Source: VFZP01 sp043730365
Lineage (GTDB): Bacteria; Acidobacteriota; Terriglobia; Bryobacterales; Bryobacteraceae
Direction: 5' to 3'
DNA: 14,029 nucleotides
Assembly (NCBI GenBank): GCA_043730365.1
Contig: JAYTKJ010000483.1
Location: 1 to 14,029, forward strand
Shown: positions 7,645 to 14,010 of the stretch, piece after piece
Layout of the letters: each line of letters begins with the position of its first letter
Position numbering within the stretch: the stretch's first letter is position 1
Program-made: the position numbers and the translations under genes
Notes under the pieces: generated by a model
Told to the model about the DNA's origin: nothing
What the model saw: only the letters and a program-made list of their open reading frames with translations
The model's database searches: none

Positions 7645-10278
7645 CTACTGCCCTACGATCACGAACGGCGAAATCGCGAGCATCGAGGCGGCACGCCCAT
7701 AGCGCCGGCGGAGGTCGGTCTTGGCGGCTCGTAGCGCTTCAGCTGGTTCCAAGTGGCGTGACAAGTGGAAGTAGAAGCGCTCCATAAGTGCGGCCGTCAT
7801 CGAGTCATCCACTTCCCAGAGGGCGGAGACGATGTTCCTGGCGCCTGCCACCATGAAAGCCCGCACGAAGTTGGCCACGCCTTCCTGCCCCTCAATACGC
7901 CCGAGGCTTGTGTCGCAGGCCGATAGCGTTACCAGGTCTGCGTCGAGCCTCATAGACGTGATCTCGCGAATCTGGAGGAGCCCGTCTTCGTGTTCGGCGG
8001 GGGACGGCGACAGCACGAGTGCGGACCGATCCGGGAACTTGGAGTCAACGACACCGTGAACCGCCAGATGGAGCACTCGGAACCGGTCCAGAGGTTCGCG
8101 CTTGAAAGTGGCTTCATTCGCCTCAGAGCGCTTGAGCACTACTGCTCTCGGGCCGAAGGTGGCGCGAAGAGACTCGACCTCTCGCTCGGTCGCGGGCAAG
8201 ACAGGCAGTGTCGCGGCGGTGGCATCAAACATGCCCCGTGTGGTCCGGGAGCGACGACCGCCATCGTCCTTGAGGACGTCAGCATCGCGAATGCCCACCG
8301 CCCCGACCGCGAGAAGGGGCAGACGGTCGGGTCCGTTTACCTGGCGCGAGCGGAGAAGCGCGAGCGTCGTCGAAGATGGGCTGTAGCTGACGGTCCGGGT
8401 CTCGGCGAGGTCCTTGCCGTCCGGGCCAAAGAGCACGTCGAACGGGAAAGCGTGAAGTGCCCCGTCCGGGATTACGATGAGTCGTTTCTTCGCCCTGATC
8501 GTCGCCGGAATAAGCATCAAAGATAGGCGACGGAGGTGCTCAGCTGGCATGGCGCTTCCACCCTTGATTTGACCCAACACTTGGCGCGCGAGAGATTCCA
8601 CATCTGCGCGAGGGGGCAGACGGTGGGCTTGGATCGAATCCTTGTCGATGATGATCAGGTGCGACCCTCGGCTTCCGAGGACGTATTCAAGGACGACTTC
8701 TTCGGGCCGAAGGCGCCCTTTCAACTCCTCCACGGATACTGGCGCAACTGACATCACATAGTTCGAAGGGGCGGTTTCCTGTAGATCGCTCATCAAGCGC
8801 TCTTCCGCTTCGGCCAGTTTCGTAAGCAACTCGCGCCGACGTTGTTTCGACCGAGCGGCCAGCAGCGAGATTTGGATCTTGGTCACCTCGCGGGTTGCGG
8901 TGCTGCCGCCATGGGAGATGAAGGCCCCCGGCGACCGAAGCGCATCGGCCGCGGCCCGGCCGCGGGCTCGTTCAATCACAGCGAACGCCCTCTCAGTGTC
9001 GTTCAGTTGTCGAAGCGCGAGATCGGTGTACCCTTCGTAAATCTCACTCATGGCTGCAATCAAGGTTGCTCGTAGCCCAGCCGTCGGGACGTTCACCAGC
9101 ATCGCCTCTACAAGATCCGCTGCCTCTTCGAACAGGTCGGCTGAAGCGCTGGCCTTCCCGAGACGAGCCTTTATGCCGGCTGCAGCGGAAAGTTGGCGCG
9201 GCAAAACGTACATATCGACAAGCTGCCGTGTGGTTTCCACAGCGCGGTCTATGGTCGTTTCCGCTTGTTCGATTTCATCCTTCGTCTCATAGATCTCCGC
9301 AAGACGGAACAGAGCCGCCGCTGATGGGCGCGGCATGCCCACGCTCTCCGCAGACTCCACGGCTTGTCGCAGGTGGGCAACAGCAAGGTCGGTCCGGCCC
9401 TTGGTTGCTTCTCGATCGGCGAGGGAAAGAAGAACGTCGGCGCGATAAACCGTCATGCCTGTCGACTCGACGAATTCGAGAACCTTGGGGAGAATGCCGT
9501 CGGCCTCCTCGTTTCGGCCGAGGGCTTCGAGCGCCTTCATTTTCGCCATGTTTGCCATGAGTGGAAACCGGACGTCAGGGTTCTCGCTCGCCAGCTTCAA
9601 AGCCTGGTCGGCATAACGAAGGGCGCGGTCATTCAATCCAAGCTCGCCAAGGCCGACGGCGACGAGAGAAAGCTGGCGGACTTGACCCGCAATGTCGCCC
9701 AGCAGCATCGAAGTCATGATGGACTCGGCAATGGCCTTCTGTGCCTCCTGGGTGTTGCCTTTGAGAAAGGCGATGATCGACAATTCCGCCTTTGCCCGAT
9801 TGGCCCAGCCGGCTTCATTCAATTCCATCGCCAGTTGCTGAGCTTCCCTCCAGGTAATCGTGGAAGCCGAAGGGTCGATGCTGAGATCAATCGACGCTTT
9901 GACTATCAGGCAACGAAGCCGGAGTTTGGGGTCTTCGCGCACGAGCGGCGTCGCGAGTTGTTCCGCCAGGGATTCCGAGACTGCCGGGTACCCCGTTCGA
10001 TCTGCGTCTGCGCGTAAGCGTCCGACTCGGGCGTAGAGAGCGTTGCGGTTATCGCCAGCTTTGGTGAACAGAGTCTCGGCCTCGATGAAAATCGGTTGCG
10101 CCTTGACGAAGTTGTCGAGCCAAAAAAGGCGGTCAGCTTCCTTCAATAGGTCATTGGCGTCAGGCGCCGCCCATGCCTGAAAAGCGCAGCTACAGAGAGC
10201 GAGCAATCGCCAAGGCCTTCTCCATCTGCACGTCAACGCCCTGCCGCGCTGCATCTTCGGAAAAATCGATCTCCACAT
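7645..10278 (-). CDS. TPR-repeat CHAT-domain (caspase-like) protease with N-terminal signal peptide
   Basis: The protein has 877 residues. The N-terminus has a basic stretch (RGRALTCRWRRPWR), a hydrophobic core (LLALCSCAF) and an AWA-type cleavage site near residue 37, so export to the periplasm or surface is likely. Residues about 40-440 are helical TPR-like repeats (for example WLDNFVKAQPIFIEAETLF and DRALRYADQALKLA). Residues about 470-500 form a charged, possibly coiled-coil helix. The CHAT domain spans about 520-877, with IPDGALHAFPFDVLF at 603-617, the catalytic His741 in LHLAVHG and the catalytic Cys788 in LSACDTSLG. CHAT proteins are clan CD cysteine peptidases related to caspases and separases; the substrate is unknown here. 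The ATG at 10278 has AGGAG nine bases upstream and overlaps the S41 gene by 89 nt; an ATG at 10254 or a TTG at 10236 would still keep the signal peptide. It is the last gene of the sigma/anti-sigma/S41/CHAT unit. Confidence 0.92.
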   Translation of the reverse strand: MWRSIFPKMQRGRALTCRWRRPWRLLALCSCAFQAWAAPDANDLLKEADRLFWLDNFVKAQPIFIEAETLFTKAGDNRNALYARVGRLRADADRTGYPAVSESLAEQLATPLVREDPKLRLRCLIVKASIDLSIDPSASTITWREAQQLAMELNEAGWANRAKAELSIIAFLKGNTQEAQKAIAESIMTSMLLGDIAGQVRQLSLVAVGLGELGLNDRALRYADQALKLASENPDVRFPLMANMAKMKALEALGRNEEADGILPKVLEFVESTGMTVYRADVLLSLADREATKGRTDLAVAHLRQAVESAESVGMPRPSAAALFRLAEIYETKDEIEQAETTIDRAVETTRQLVDMYVLPRQLSAAAGIKARLGKASASADLFEEAADLVEAMLVNVPTAGLRATLIAAMSEIYEGYTDLALRQLNDTERAFAVIERARGRAAADALRSPGAFISHGGSTATREVTKIQISLLAARSKQRRRELLTKLAEAEERLMSDLQETAPSNYVMSVAPVSVEELKGRLRPEEVVLEYVLGSRGSHLIIIDKDSIQAHRLPPRADVESLARQVLGQIKGGSAMPAEHLRRLSLMLIPATIRAKKRLIVIPDGALHAFPFDVLFGPDGKDLAETRTVSYSPSSTTLALLRSRQVNGPDRLPLLAVGAVGIRDADVLKDDGGRRSRTTRGMFDATAATLPVLPATEREVESLRATFGPRAVVLKRSEANEATFKREPLDRFRVLHLAVHGVVDSKFPDRSALVLSPSPAEHEDGLLQIREITSMRLDADLVTLSACDTSLGRIEGQEGVANFVRAFMVAGARNIVSALWEVDDSMTAALMERFYFHLSRHLEPAEALRAAKTDLRRRYGRAASMLAISPFVIVGQ

Positions 10279-11389
10279 CGGGTACCACTCCTATCCCTTC
10301 GAAACACTTGCCCTCCCAAGTCAGATAGTTGCTGACGGGAATGACGAGACGATAGTCCGGCTCGAGCCGGAATGTTGACCAGCCGAGTAGCCTGCCTGCC
10401 GTGCATTGACCAACAAGCGTCGCCAAGCCGTGATCCTTCGCGAAGCCGGCGACGATCTCTGCGCCGCTGGTGGTGTGTTCGTTCACTAGCATCACAACTC
10501 GTCCGTGGAACGCCTGCTTCCCAAGCCCTTCGGTCACAACCACAATGGACTTGTCCGCGAACTTGAAGCGCATGGCTAGCCAAAGTAGACTCACCTTGGC
10601 CGACGGGATTCGGCGGAATTGCGCAAGCTGCTCGCGTTGATAGCCGCGTTCGGCACGGGGCCGTGTGAGGCTGTACCCGACCGGCCGCCGCTCGGCAGTG
10701 AGGTAACTCATCAGACGGAGATTTCCGGAGCCGCCACCAGGGTTGCCGCGAAGGTCGACAATGAGCGATCGGCATTCGCGCAACGTGGAAATCGCCGCGT
10801 CCAATTCTCGCGCGAAATCGATACCGACCAGCCCCGGGAACATGCTGACGCTGACGTAGCCCACGCCGGCTTCGGGCGTCGAGCACGAGATGAACCGCCG
10901 GGGCTTTCTCCCGACCAGCCGGACGGTTGCCTGGGCGCCCGTCCGCTTCGCCACTCGTAGATCGTGCTCGACGGCGGTCGTTCTCAACACTGGGGCAGAG
11001 GATCCGGCTTCGTTTCCGTCGATGGCTACGATGACGTCACCGGGTTCAAGACCAGCGTTGACTGCGGGGCCGTCCATCAGCACATCCTGGATCATCCAGC
11101 CATTCGATACTCGGCGGACCGTCGCTCCGGCCGCCTTCTGTAAGGGCAACGTGGCCTCTGATTGTCGATAGAAGCGAGTGGGATGGGCCTTCAGTTCAGC
11201 AAGCAGACCATCGAAACGGTGGGCGAATTCCTCGGGCGTGTCGGCCTCCAGCACAAAAGGTGCGCGGGCTTGCGCATGCGCGGTCCAGTTCAATCCGTTG
11301 AACTTCGGGTCGAAGAAGCGATTCTGCACGAGAGACACCGCCTTGCTGAAGACGGCGGCGACATCGTTTGTGGCAAGCTGAGCTTTCAT
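10190..11389 (-). CDS. PDZ-containing S41-family serine peptidase (C-terminal processing/tricorn-like)
   Basis: The protein has 399 residues from an ATG preceded by GGAGAGA; an in-frame TTG at 11413 inside the upstream gene is rejected. An N-terminal helical region (NRFFDPKFNGLNW) is typical of the family. A PDZ domain follows at about residues 87-162 (IQDVLMDGPAVNAGLEPGDVIVAIDG). The S41 core has SLIVDLRGNPGG (DLRGNPGG at 212-219) and NEHTTSGAEI, whose Ser308 aligns with the nucleophile. Where C-terminal processing proteases carry the catalytic Lys 25 residues later, this protein has Arg333. His69 in AHPTRF may instead be the base, as in tricorn/IRBP-type members; this assignment is inference. 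No signal peptide or membrane segment is visible, so a cytoplasmic location is likely unless the N-terminus is misread. The gene lies 16 bp after the anti-sigma gene and overlaps the CHAT gene. Confidence 0.88.
   Translation of the reverse strand: MKAQLATNDVAAVFSKAVSLVQNRFFDPKFNGLNWTAHAQARAPFVLEADTPEEFAHRFDGLLAELKAHPTRFYRQSEATLPLQKAAGATVRRVSNGWMIQDVLMDGPAVNAGLEPGDVIVAIDGNEAGSSAPVLRTTAVEHDLRVAKRTGAQATVRLVGRKPRRFISCSTPEAGVGYVSVSMFPGLVGIDFARELDAAISTLRECRSLIVDLRGNPGGGSGNLRLMSYLTAERRPVGYSLTRPRAERGYQREQLAQFRRIPSAKVSLLWLAMRFKFADKSIVVVTEGLGKQAFHGRVVMLVNEHTTSGAEIVAGFAKDHGLATLVGQCTAGRLLGWSTFRLEPDYRLVIPVSNYLTWEGKCFEGIGVVPDVEIDFSEDAARQGVDVQMEKALAIARSL
10288..10292 (-). promoter_or_regulatory. Ribosome binding site for the CHAT gene, inside the S41 coding region
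   Basis: AGGAG on the minus strand lies 9 nt before the ATG at 10278. It supports this start over the later ATG at 10254, whose nearest GGAG is about 14 nt away. Because the site sits inside the end of the S41 gene, translation of the two is probably coupled. Confidence 0.5.
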
Positions 11390-11394
11390 TGTTA

Positions 11395-11401
11395 TCTCTC
11401 C
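11395..11401 (-). promoter_or_regulatory. Ribosome binding site deciding the S41 start
   Basis: GGAGAGA on the minus strand sits 5 nt upstream of the ATG at 11389 and directly after the stop codon of the anti-sigma gene (11406-11408). No comparable site precedes the in-frame TTG at 11413, so the ATG is the better start. Confidence 0.7.
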
Positions 11402-11405
11402 GTGT

Positions 11406-12125
11406 TCATTCAATCAGTACTGCAAAACTCTGCCAGGCACCCCTGACCGGGCGAAGCCTGAGTTCGTAACTGCCGGCCGAAAGCACACTTGTGTCCAAGC
11501 GCAGATTGAGCAGTTCCACTCGGTCCCGGAAAACAGCATTCCCGGCGGCACTCTGCCGCGGTCGTCCACCCGAGTAGATCGCGGCCTCGTAACGGCCCTC
11601 TTCACTGCCAATCGGAAGTTGCACCTGAAGATCGAGCAGCCCGTGAGGCAGCTTGGGAATTGGCTGCCCTGGAGTAGAAATTCCGCCGCGGCGTGGGCTG
11701 CGGTGCCGCAGGTCCAGGACTACCGCAATGGGATTGGGCAGTGCAGGTTTCACGGGCGGTGTAAGGACTGGTTGCTTAGCGACGGTGGGCGTGGGTGTCT
11801 TGGTCACTCGACTGGCGGCGAGTGCAGCCAATCCCACTACGCTGATGATGGCAACCAGTTTCACGATGTGCCGCGTGCGGGCTGCCTGAAGCAGACTCTC
11901 ATATTCGGCGAAGCACGGGGAACAATTGGCAATATGATCAACCGCATTGCCAAGCTGCGTTCCGGTGAAGCGTCGATCAGCGACGGCCTTGAGAACCGCT
12001 TGACCCGGGCAGTCGCGGCGGTCGGGGTTGGGCCGGTCCGCTTTTGAGGTTTCAGTGGCCAGCTTTACAAGCAGTCTCTCTTGCTTGCGGGTTAGTGGCC
12101 GCGCGTTGTCGTGGGCCGGCTTCAT
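11406..12125 (-). CDS. Membrane-anchored zinc-finger anti-sigma factor with extracytoplasmic C-terminal domain
   Basis: The protein has 239 residues. The N-terminal cytoplasmic part carries a ZAS-type zinc motif, H64-x3-C68-x2-C71 (DHIANCSPC), with Cys39 upstream as a possible fourth ligand. One transmembrane helix covers about residues 87-106 (VKLVAIISVVGLAALAA). A Pro/Thr/Val-rich linker follows (about 109-132), then a strand-rich domain to residue 239 (DLQVQLPIGSEEGRYEAAIY, then SAGSYELRLRPV). ZAS proteins bind and hold ECF sigma factors at the membrane; the cognate partner is almost certainly the gene directly upstream, whose stop overlaps this start as ATGA. The ATG at 12125 has AGGAA 8 nt upstream. 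The frame stays open to 12404, but that extension runs antisense-like through the sigma gene and is rejected. The C-terminal domain is not recognised; it could sense ligand or be the protease-cleaved signal input. Confidence 0.85.
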   Translation of the reverse strand: MKPAHDNARPLTRKQERLLVKLATETSKADRPNPDRRDCPGQAVLKAVADRRFTGTQLGNAVDHIANCSPCFAEYESLLQAARTRHIVKLVAIISVVGLAALAASRVTKTPTPTVAKQPVLTPPVKPALPNPIAVVLDLRHRSPRRGGISTPGQPIPKLPHGLLDLQVQLPIGSEEGRYEAAIYSGGRPRQSAAGNAVFRDRVELLNLRLDTSVLSAGSYELRLRPVRGAWQSFAVLIE

Positions 12126-12727
12126 GAGAGGTCTTCCTTCCGATCCGGGAGCCCGAACAACGCCCAAGCCGCCTGTCTGAGCTGGTAGTAGAACGCCTGC
12201 CGCACCTGATTCTCGGAATTGCCAAATTGCTTCGCGATGAGCTTCCAGGAAAATCCCAACCTGCGGAAGTTCAGCATCCTTTGGGCGTCGGCATCGAGAC
12301 ACGCGGAGATGGCGTCGATTACCAGGCGCGCCTCGATATCTCGCACCCATTCTGGGGCTACCGGACTCAGGATGCTTTCCAAATCCCGGGCAAGTCCGCG
12401 GCACTGCAGCCTCCGGTCTTTCCGCACAGCGGCATTGACGCGCCGCACGAACGACCGAATCAAATAGCCGCGCAGGTGGTCGGCTACTCGTTCTTCCTGT
12501 TGGAGCCGTATCGAAACTTTGACCGCGACCTCATCCAACATCTGCGCAGCGACGGCGCCATCACGAAGCCGAGTCGAGACGAGGCCGTAGCACCAAGGCC
12601 ACAGGCGAATAGCCTCGGCGTGAACTCGCTCGTCGACGCGAACGACACCGTTTCTGGATTTGGCAATCCAAAACGGTGGCGTCTCGTGCTGGGCATACCC
12701 AATTGGGGGGTGCTCCGGCCGGTCCAT
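12122..12727 (-). CDS. Divergent ECF-like RNA polymerase sigma factor
   Basis: The protein has 201 residues. Residues about 36-104 fit sigma region 2 (AEAIRLWPWCYGLVSTRL, then AQMLDEVAVKV, then LRGYLIRSFVRRVNAAVRK). Residues about 127-190 fit region 4, with a clear helix-turn-helix at about 159-187 (FSWKLIAKQFGNSENQVR). The usual region 2 core motif (D-x-E-D-L-x-Q-E) is poorly conserved, and a Pro/His-rich N-terminal extension of about 35 residues is unusual. The ATG at 12727 has GGAGG five bases upstream. It is the first gene of the unit and translationally coupled to the zinc-finger anti-sigma gene, which supports the sigma assignment more than its own sequence does. In known systems such a sigma factor often activates its own operon, so the S41 and CHAT proteases are its likely targets; this is inference. 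Confidence 0.78.
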   Translation of the reverse strand: MDRPEHPPIGYAQHETPPFWIAKSRNGVVRVDERVHAEAIRLWPWCYGLVSTRLRDGAVAAQMLDEVAVKVSIRLQQEERVADHLRGYLIRSFVRRVNAAVRKDRRLQCRGLARDLESILSPVAPEWVRDIEARLVIDAISACLDADAQRMLNFRRLGFSWKLIAKQFGNSENQVRQAFYYQLRQAAWALFGLPDRKEDLS

Positions 12728-12810
12728 TCAAGCCTCCGAGGGACACCCTTGGCCGCTCCATCGAATCCCAGAGCGCCCCTGTAGATATAAGTTCTGAGCG
12801 AGGCAGAAAG

Positions 12811-12839
12811 TTGAAAAATATTTCCGGAATTATTTTCAA
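12811..12839. promoter_or_regulatory. 29-bp imperfect A/T-rich palindrome, candidate operator
   Basis: The site reads TTGAAAAATATTTCC followed by GGAATTATTTTCAA. The arms match except for one extra A and one T/A mismatch, centred on CCGG. It lies about 85 bp before the sigma-gene start and about 195 bp before the HTH-gene start. Its symmetry suits a dimeric regulator; which protein binds is unknown. Confidence 0.45.
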
Positions 12840-12869
12840 AGTCCGCTGAGATAGTCCTCCGGGGCACAA

Positions 12870-12890
12870 TTCAACTTTTTCCGTTTTGAA
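12870..12890. promoter_or_regulatory. 21-bp inverted repeat sharing TTCAA/TTGAA with the neighbouring palindrome
   Basis: The site has TTCAA at 12870-12874 and TTGAA at 12886-12890 around a T-rich centre. The longer word TTCAACTTT here is the exact reverse complement of AAAGTTGAA at 12808-12816, so the two sites also form a larger inverted pair about 53 bp apart. This may mark a second operator for the same protein. Confidence 0.35.
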
Positions 12891-13033
12891 GCCTTGTTTT
12901 CTATAGAGCCGGTGGCCAGGAACCCGATCAGAAGGCCACTCGCAGGAACACCCGAAGCCGGCTCGAATGGAAACCGCAGCAATCGACGGTCCAAAAGAAG
13001 CGGGATCGACTCAAGCGTTCGAAAGGAGGTGCC

Positions 13034-13735
13034 ATGTTGAGGTCGGGAGTGCAACTTACGGCATCCCGGGTCGCTGAAAAATATAGCAAGCGCTCTTCGT
13101 CCGGTCGGATGCCTGGCATTCCCAATTACGAATGGGACGAGGAACTCGACAACCGGATGCGGGTCGAATGGCTGGCGGGTGGGGTAGGCTGTGCCGTACG
13201 CGTGATCCAGGAAATTCGACCCGCTTGGTCTCGTGACGCGATCCAACGTCGGGCGCGCAAGTTGGGATTGATGTCTTGGAGGCGACCGTGGTCGCTGGAT
13301 GACTTGAACCTCCTTCTTCATTCAATCGGCGGGCGCAGTTCGATCGCTTCGCTTGCGGCGTTGCTGAGGCGCTCAGAAAATTCCGTTCGCAGCAAACTTC
13401 GACAGTTAAACTACTCGATCGACGATTTCGATGGCTATCGCCCCAAGGACCTGGCCAACCGACTTAGCGTTTCGGTTCGCCAGGTTCGCTATTGGGTGGA
13501 ACGAGGCCTCCTTTCGACACTGCATCACCGAATCACTGAAGAGTCGTTTGTTAGGCTGCTGCGAACCCGGCCCGAACTCGTTCCCGTTGACGGGCTGCCG
13601 CCAGAGACCCGAGAGTGGCTTCGCAGTTTGGGGTACGCCGCCACGCATGTTTTTAGGGGCGTGACGGCCGCAGAACGAAGTACTCATCGCAAGCCAGCTT
13701 CCACTGATCGAATGTCGGCGACGGGCGCGGCCTGA
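13034..13735 (+). CDS. DNA-binding protein with three tandem helix-turn-helix modules
   Basis: The protein has 233 residues, and the ATG follows a near-perfect ribosome binding site (AAAGGAGGT, 13022-13030). Two Myb/SANT- or GcrA-like modules appear at about residues 32-79 (YEWDEELDNRMRVEWLAGG, then AIQRRARKLGL) and 84-129 (PWSLDDLNLLLHSIGG, then RRSENSVRSKLRQL). A third, MerR/excisionase-like module lies at about 135-187 (RPKDLANRLSVSVRQVRYWV). The tail (about 205-233) is low-complexity and probably disordered. There is no catalytic motif or membrane segment. I do not recognise a named family. It is divergently placed from the sigma/protease unit across two palindromes, so it could regulate that unit; other roles, such as binding mobile-element ends, are possible. 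Confidence 0.8.
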   Translation: MLRSGVQLTASRVAEKYSKRSSSGRMPGIPNYEWDEELDNRMRVEWLAGGVGCAVRVIQEIRPAWSRDAIQRRARKLGLMSWRRPWSLDDLNLLLHSIGGRSSIASLAALLRRSENSVRSKLRQLNYSIDDFDGYRPKDLANRLSVSVRQVRYWVERGLLSTLHHRITEESFVRLLRTRPELVPVDGLPPETREWLRSLGYAATHVFRGVTAAERSTHRKPASTDRMSATGAA

Positions 13736-14010
13736 CGTTGCGCCATTCCGACTGGCAGTGGAGGCAGAAGTGGATGAGACGGTGGTAGTGCGGGTGGTGG
13801 TGAAGCTGGTGCCGAAGGCTCGAAAGCGAACCCTGGGCGCGGGCCTCGCGTGTCAGCGGCTTGCCGAGATCGAGGGCCAAGCGTATGAATGCCGATCGAT
13901 TCCATGGTGAATATCGCTCGGGATCTAGCCCGAAGTTCCCCCCTCTTTAAACGCGTCTGATCGCGTATGTCCCCGCAGCAGAACGGGTTAAGTCGATTCT
14001 TCCATTCCAT
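13653..14010 (-). pseudogene. Possible small coding remnant, frame broken at a G6 run
   Basis: On the minus strand, 13653-13937 reads as an open frame with almost only G/C in third codon positions and a protein-like sequence (NFGLDPERYSPWNRSAF, then LALDLGKPLTREARAQG, then HFCLHCQSEW). It has no ATG or GTG start and no ribosome binding site. Another frame, from an ATG at 14010 (MEWKNRLNPFCCGDIRD), runs into it at six consecutive G residues (13938-13943). Removing one G would join them into about 118 residues. The 3' end overlaps the tail of the HTH gene on the opposite strand by 83 bp. The product is not recognised. It could be a frameshifted gene, a sequencing error or a chance open frame. 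Confidence 0.28.

Larger units (their letters stand above)
12728..13033. promoter_or_regulatory. Divergent promoter/operator region between the sigma unit and the HTH gene
   Basis: These 306 bp separate two divergently transcribed genes, each with a strong ribosome binding site. The central part (about 12781-12910) is clearly A/T-rich against its GC-rich surroundings and holds two imperfect palindromes. Possible -10-like elements are TATAGA (12902-12907, plus strand) and TTATAT within cagaacttatatctac (minus strand, near 12785-12790). Neither has a convincing TTGACA-like partner, so no promoter is placed exactly. No ORF is supported here. Confidence 0.55.

Noticed and set aside
7326..7787. 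A 153-residue plus-strand open frame across the RHS/CHAT junction, as a possible immunity gene
   Set aside because: It overlaps the RHS end in another frame and lies antisense to the CHAT C-terminus. It has a low-complexity, Arg/Ser-rich translation and no ribosome binding site, so it looks like a shadow frame.
7990..8526. A 178-residue plus-strand open frame antisense to the CHAT domain
   Set aside because: Arg-rich translation without recognisable motifs, opposite a clear CHAT domain; a shadow frame produced by high GC content.
11390..11413. TTG start at 11413 for the S41 gene
   Set aside because: It lies within the upstream gene without a ribosome binding site, while GGAGAGA directly precedes the ATG at 11389.
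12126..12404. Longer N-terminus of the anti-sigma gene, open up to 12404
   Set aside because: The extension lies fully inside the sigma gene in another frame, and a good ribosome binding site plus ATGA coupling support the start at 12125.
12885..12907. TATAGA plus upstream T-rich sequence as a sigma-70 promoter for the HTH gene
   Set aside because: No acceptable -35 hexamer at 16-18 bp spacing; kept only as a weak note in the intergenic entry.
13684..14010. A 108-residue minus-strand frame as an intact gene
   Set aside because: Past the G6 run its translation turns into a Pro/Ala-rich low-complexity sequence while another frame shows strong GC3 bias, so the frame as it stands is unlikely to be the real product.
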